64,000 nucleotides of DNA from CAVSUZ01 sp963791885 (lineage in GTDB: Bacteria; Pseudomonadota; Alphaproteobacteria; Acetobacterales; Acetobacteraceae): assembly GCA_963791885.1 (NCBI GenBank), contig CAWBUL010000004.1, positions 372,001 through 436,000 of the forward strand, written 5' to 3'. Positions 62,705 through 64,000 of the stretch are shown in pieces; position 1 is the stretch's first letter, and every line of letters begins with the position of its first letter. The position numbers were made by a program, and so were the translations under genes. Below the pieces are notes generated by a model, which was not told the origin of the DNA, did not search any database, and saw only the letters and a program-made list of their open reading frames with translations.

Positions 62705-64000
62705 ATGGCTGAAGCGGTTCTGGAACCTGTCGGCCCCGTGCCGGAGCCGGGAGAGGTGGACCCACCCGACCGGCCTCCGTCCTCGGCGCTCACCGCCATC
62801 GTCGCATGGGTGGTAATCGTCGCCGCCCTCTACTTCGCCAGCGAGGTGCTGATCCCGATCACCCTCGCGGTGCTGCTGAGCTTCGTGCTGTCGCCGTTGA
62901 TGGAACTGATGCGCCGCGTGTGGATTCCGCGGGTGCTGGCGGCACTCCTATCGGTGCTGGTTGCGATCGGCATTATCATCGCGCTGGGCGGAATTATCGG
63001 CACGCAGATCGCGGGGCTGGTGTCGCAGGCGCCGCAATATCAGTACACAATCGAACAGAAGGTCAACTCGCTGCAGCACCTGATCGCCGATCAGCTTTCC
63101 AACCGGATCAGCTTCATCACCAAGCGGCTGCAGAGCATGGGCAACCTGGCCCCCCAAGCCCAGCCAGGGAAAGAGCCGGCAGAAAATAACCAGCCGGCGC
63201 AACCACCTGTCCCGGTAACGATTACTGAATCGCCGGCAAACTCGGCGCTGCAGTTGGGTGAGCGTGTGCTGGGCCCGATCCTCCACCCAATCGCCACGCT
63301 CGGCATCATCCTGGTGGTCGCGATCTTCACGCTGCTGCAGAAGCAGGACTTGCGCGACCGGCTGATCCGGTTGTTCGGGTCCAACGACCTGCACCGCGCG
63401 ACAGTGGCAATGGACGACGCGGGCCGTCGGCTATCGCGTTACTTCCTGTCGCAGCTCTGTGTGAATTGCAGCTTCGGCGTGATCATCGGCTTCGGACTTT
63501 TCATGATCGGCGTTCCCAGTCCCGTTCTATGGGGCATCATCGGTGCGCTGCTGCGGTTCGTCCCATACATCGGCGTCTATATCGCTGCGGCGCTGCCGGT
63601 CATGCTCGCCGCTGCGGTCGGCACCGGCTGGAGCATGGTGGCGTGGACCGCGATCCTGTTCATCGTCACAGACACGATCATCGGTCAGGCCGTAGAGCCC
63701 ATGGTGTACGGCCACAGCACCGGGCTTTCACCATTCTCCGTGATCGTCGCCGCCATTTTCTGGGCATGGCTCTGGGGTCCCATCGGCCTCATCCTCTCCA
63801 CCCCCCTCACAGTCTGCCTGGTGGTCATGGGGCGCCACATAGAACGGTTGGAATTCCTGGAAGTGCTGCTCGGCGATCGCCCTGCCCTGACCCCCATCGA
63901 GACCTTCTACCAGCGCCTGCTCGCGGGCGACGCCAGCGAGGCGGAGGAACATGCGCAGCGCTTTCTCAAGGAACATTCCCTCACGGCCTATTATGACGAC
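62705..64000 (+). CDS. AI-2E family transporter, 3' end outside window
   Basis: 432 codons are visible from the ATG at 62705 (MAEAVLEPVGPVPEPGEVDP), still open at the right edge. The frame shows about eight membrane segments, a Pro/Gln-rich cytoplasmic insert (PAENNQPAQPPVPVT) and the family segment LLRFVPYIGVYIAAALPVML, with FIVTDTIIGQAVEPMVYGHS and WGPIGLILSTPLTVCLVVM. Members export small molecules such as autoinducer-2 or exchange ions; the substrate is unknown. The Pro-rich N-terminus is cytoplasmic. Confidence 0.87.
   Translation, partial: MAEAVLEPVGPVPEPGEVDPPDRPPSSALTAIVAWVVIVAALYFASEVLIPITLAVLLSFVLSPLMELMRRVWIPRVLAALLSVLVAIGIIIALGGIIGTQIAGLVSQAPQYQYTIEQKVNSLQHLIADQLSNRISFITKRLQSMGNLAPQAQPGKEPAENNQPAQPPVPVTITESPANSALQLGERVLGPILHPIATLGIILVVAIFTLLQKQDLRDRLIRLFGSNDLHRATVAMDDAGRRLSRYFLSQLCVNCSFGVIIGFGLFMIGVPSPVLWGIIGALLRFVPYIGVYIAAALPVMLAAAVGTGWSMVAWTAILFIVTDTIIGQAVEPMVYGHSTGLSPFSVIVAAIFWAWLWGPIGLILSTPLTVCLVVMGRHIERLEFLEVLLGDRPALTPIETFYQRLLAGDASEAEEHAQRFLKEHSLTAYYDD

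Noticed and set aside
1..64000. rRNA, tRNA genes or a prophage
   Set aside because: No rRNA or tRNA cloverleaf-type sequence and no phage structural or integrase gene was recognised by reading; covariance-model searches were not possible.

Overview
The window is 64 kb of high-GC DNA from an alphaproteobacterium, most probably a member of the Acetobacteraceae. This rests on gene content and protein flavour: DUF3971 and Abhydrolase_10 proteins, an AaeB/AaeX/AaeA-type efflux set, a BKACE/quiC-type catabolic operon, class II DAHP synthase, and small GC-rich hypothetical proteins. No database search was possible. The only housekeeping anchor is the ribosomal/RNA polymerase block rpsM-rpsK-rpoA-rplQ (16.4-18.8 kb, minus strand). 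No rRNA, tRNA, CRISPR array or recognisable transposase gene was found.

Layout. 0-5.8 kb (minus): broken DUF3971 protein, Abhydrolase_10 hydrolase, frameshifted gamma-glutamyltransferase and a GntR regulator. 5.9-11.2 kb (plus): divergent catabolic operon (TauD-type dioxygenase, crotonase, split NDP-forming acyl-CoA synthetase, MFS transporter). 11.5-16.3 kb: cytochrome b561, then four damaged or small genes (arylamine N-acetyltransferase, DUF1330/ABC-binding-protein chimera, O-methyltransferase, small membrane protein). 16.4-19.9 kb: ribosomal block and an exosortase-associated acyltransferase. 19.9-23.0 kb: murJ, ampD-like amidase, DnaJ/TerB protein. 23.1-27.5 kb: polar amino acid ABC transporter plus FAD amine oxidase. 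27.6-32.3 kb: a RiPP-like locus (PqqD-like chaperone, acidic 102-residue peptide, radical SAM enzyme, toroid-like protein) divergent from a PEP-CTERM surface protein. 32.4-35.2 kb: small hypothetical proteins and a coupled TolB/TPR pair between short direct repeats. 35.3-38.5 kb: aromatic acid efflux set. 38.7-43.5 kb: MBL hydrolase, cNMP-binding/thioredoxin-reductase-like protein and FHA-ABC transporter. 43.5-50.0 kb: BKACE, 3-dehydroshikimate dehydratase, MFS transporter and sulfatase, with a divergent LysR. 50.1-64 kb: PoxB-type TPP enzyme, SDR, cupin, MsrB, FAH-family protein, lyase, DUF1127, hydratase, DsbA-family protein, PLP sulfhydrylase, nicotinate phosphoribosyltransferase, class II DAHP synthase and an AI-2E family exporter cut by the window end.

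Working logic. Two catabolic operons each face their own regulator across a short intergenic region holding a visible operator-like palindrome (GntR near 5.88 kb, LysR near 49.10 kb). The amino acid transporter operon runs into an oxidase through an unusual 107-bp duplication carrying a palindromic repeat. That repeat recurs at 59.95 kb, and a second dispersed repeat occurs at 50.0 and 57.8 kb. The best candidate for an undescribed system is the PqqD/peptide/radical SAM/toroid locus at 27.6-30.5 kb.

Caution. At least eleven single-base frame breaks occur in otherwise conserved genes, all in the first 36 kb and none in the last 28 kb. This may reflect sequence quality in that half rather than biology. 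Such genes are listed as pseudogenes, with the break positions stated.
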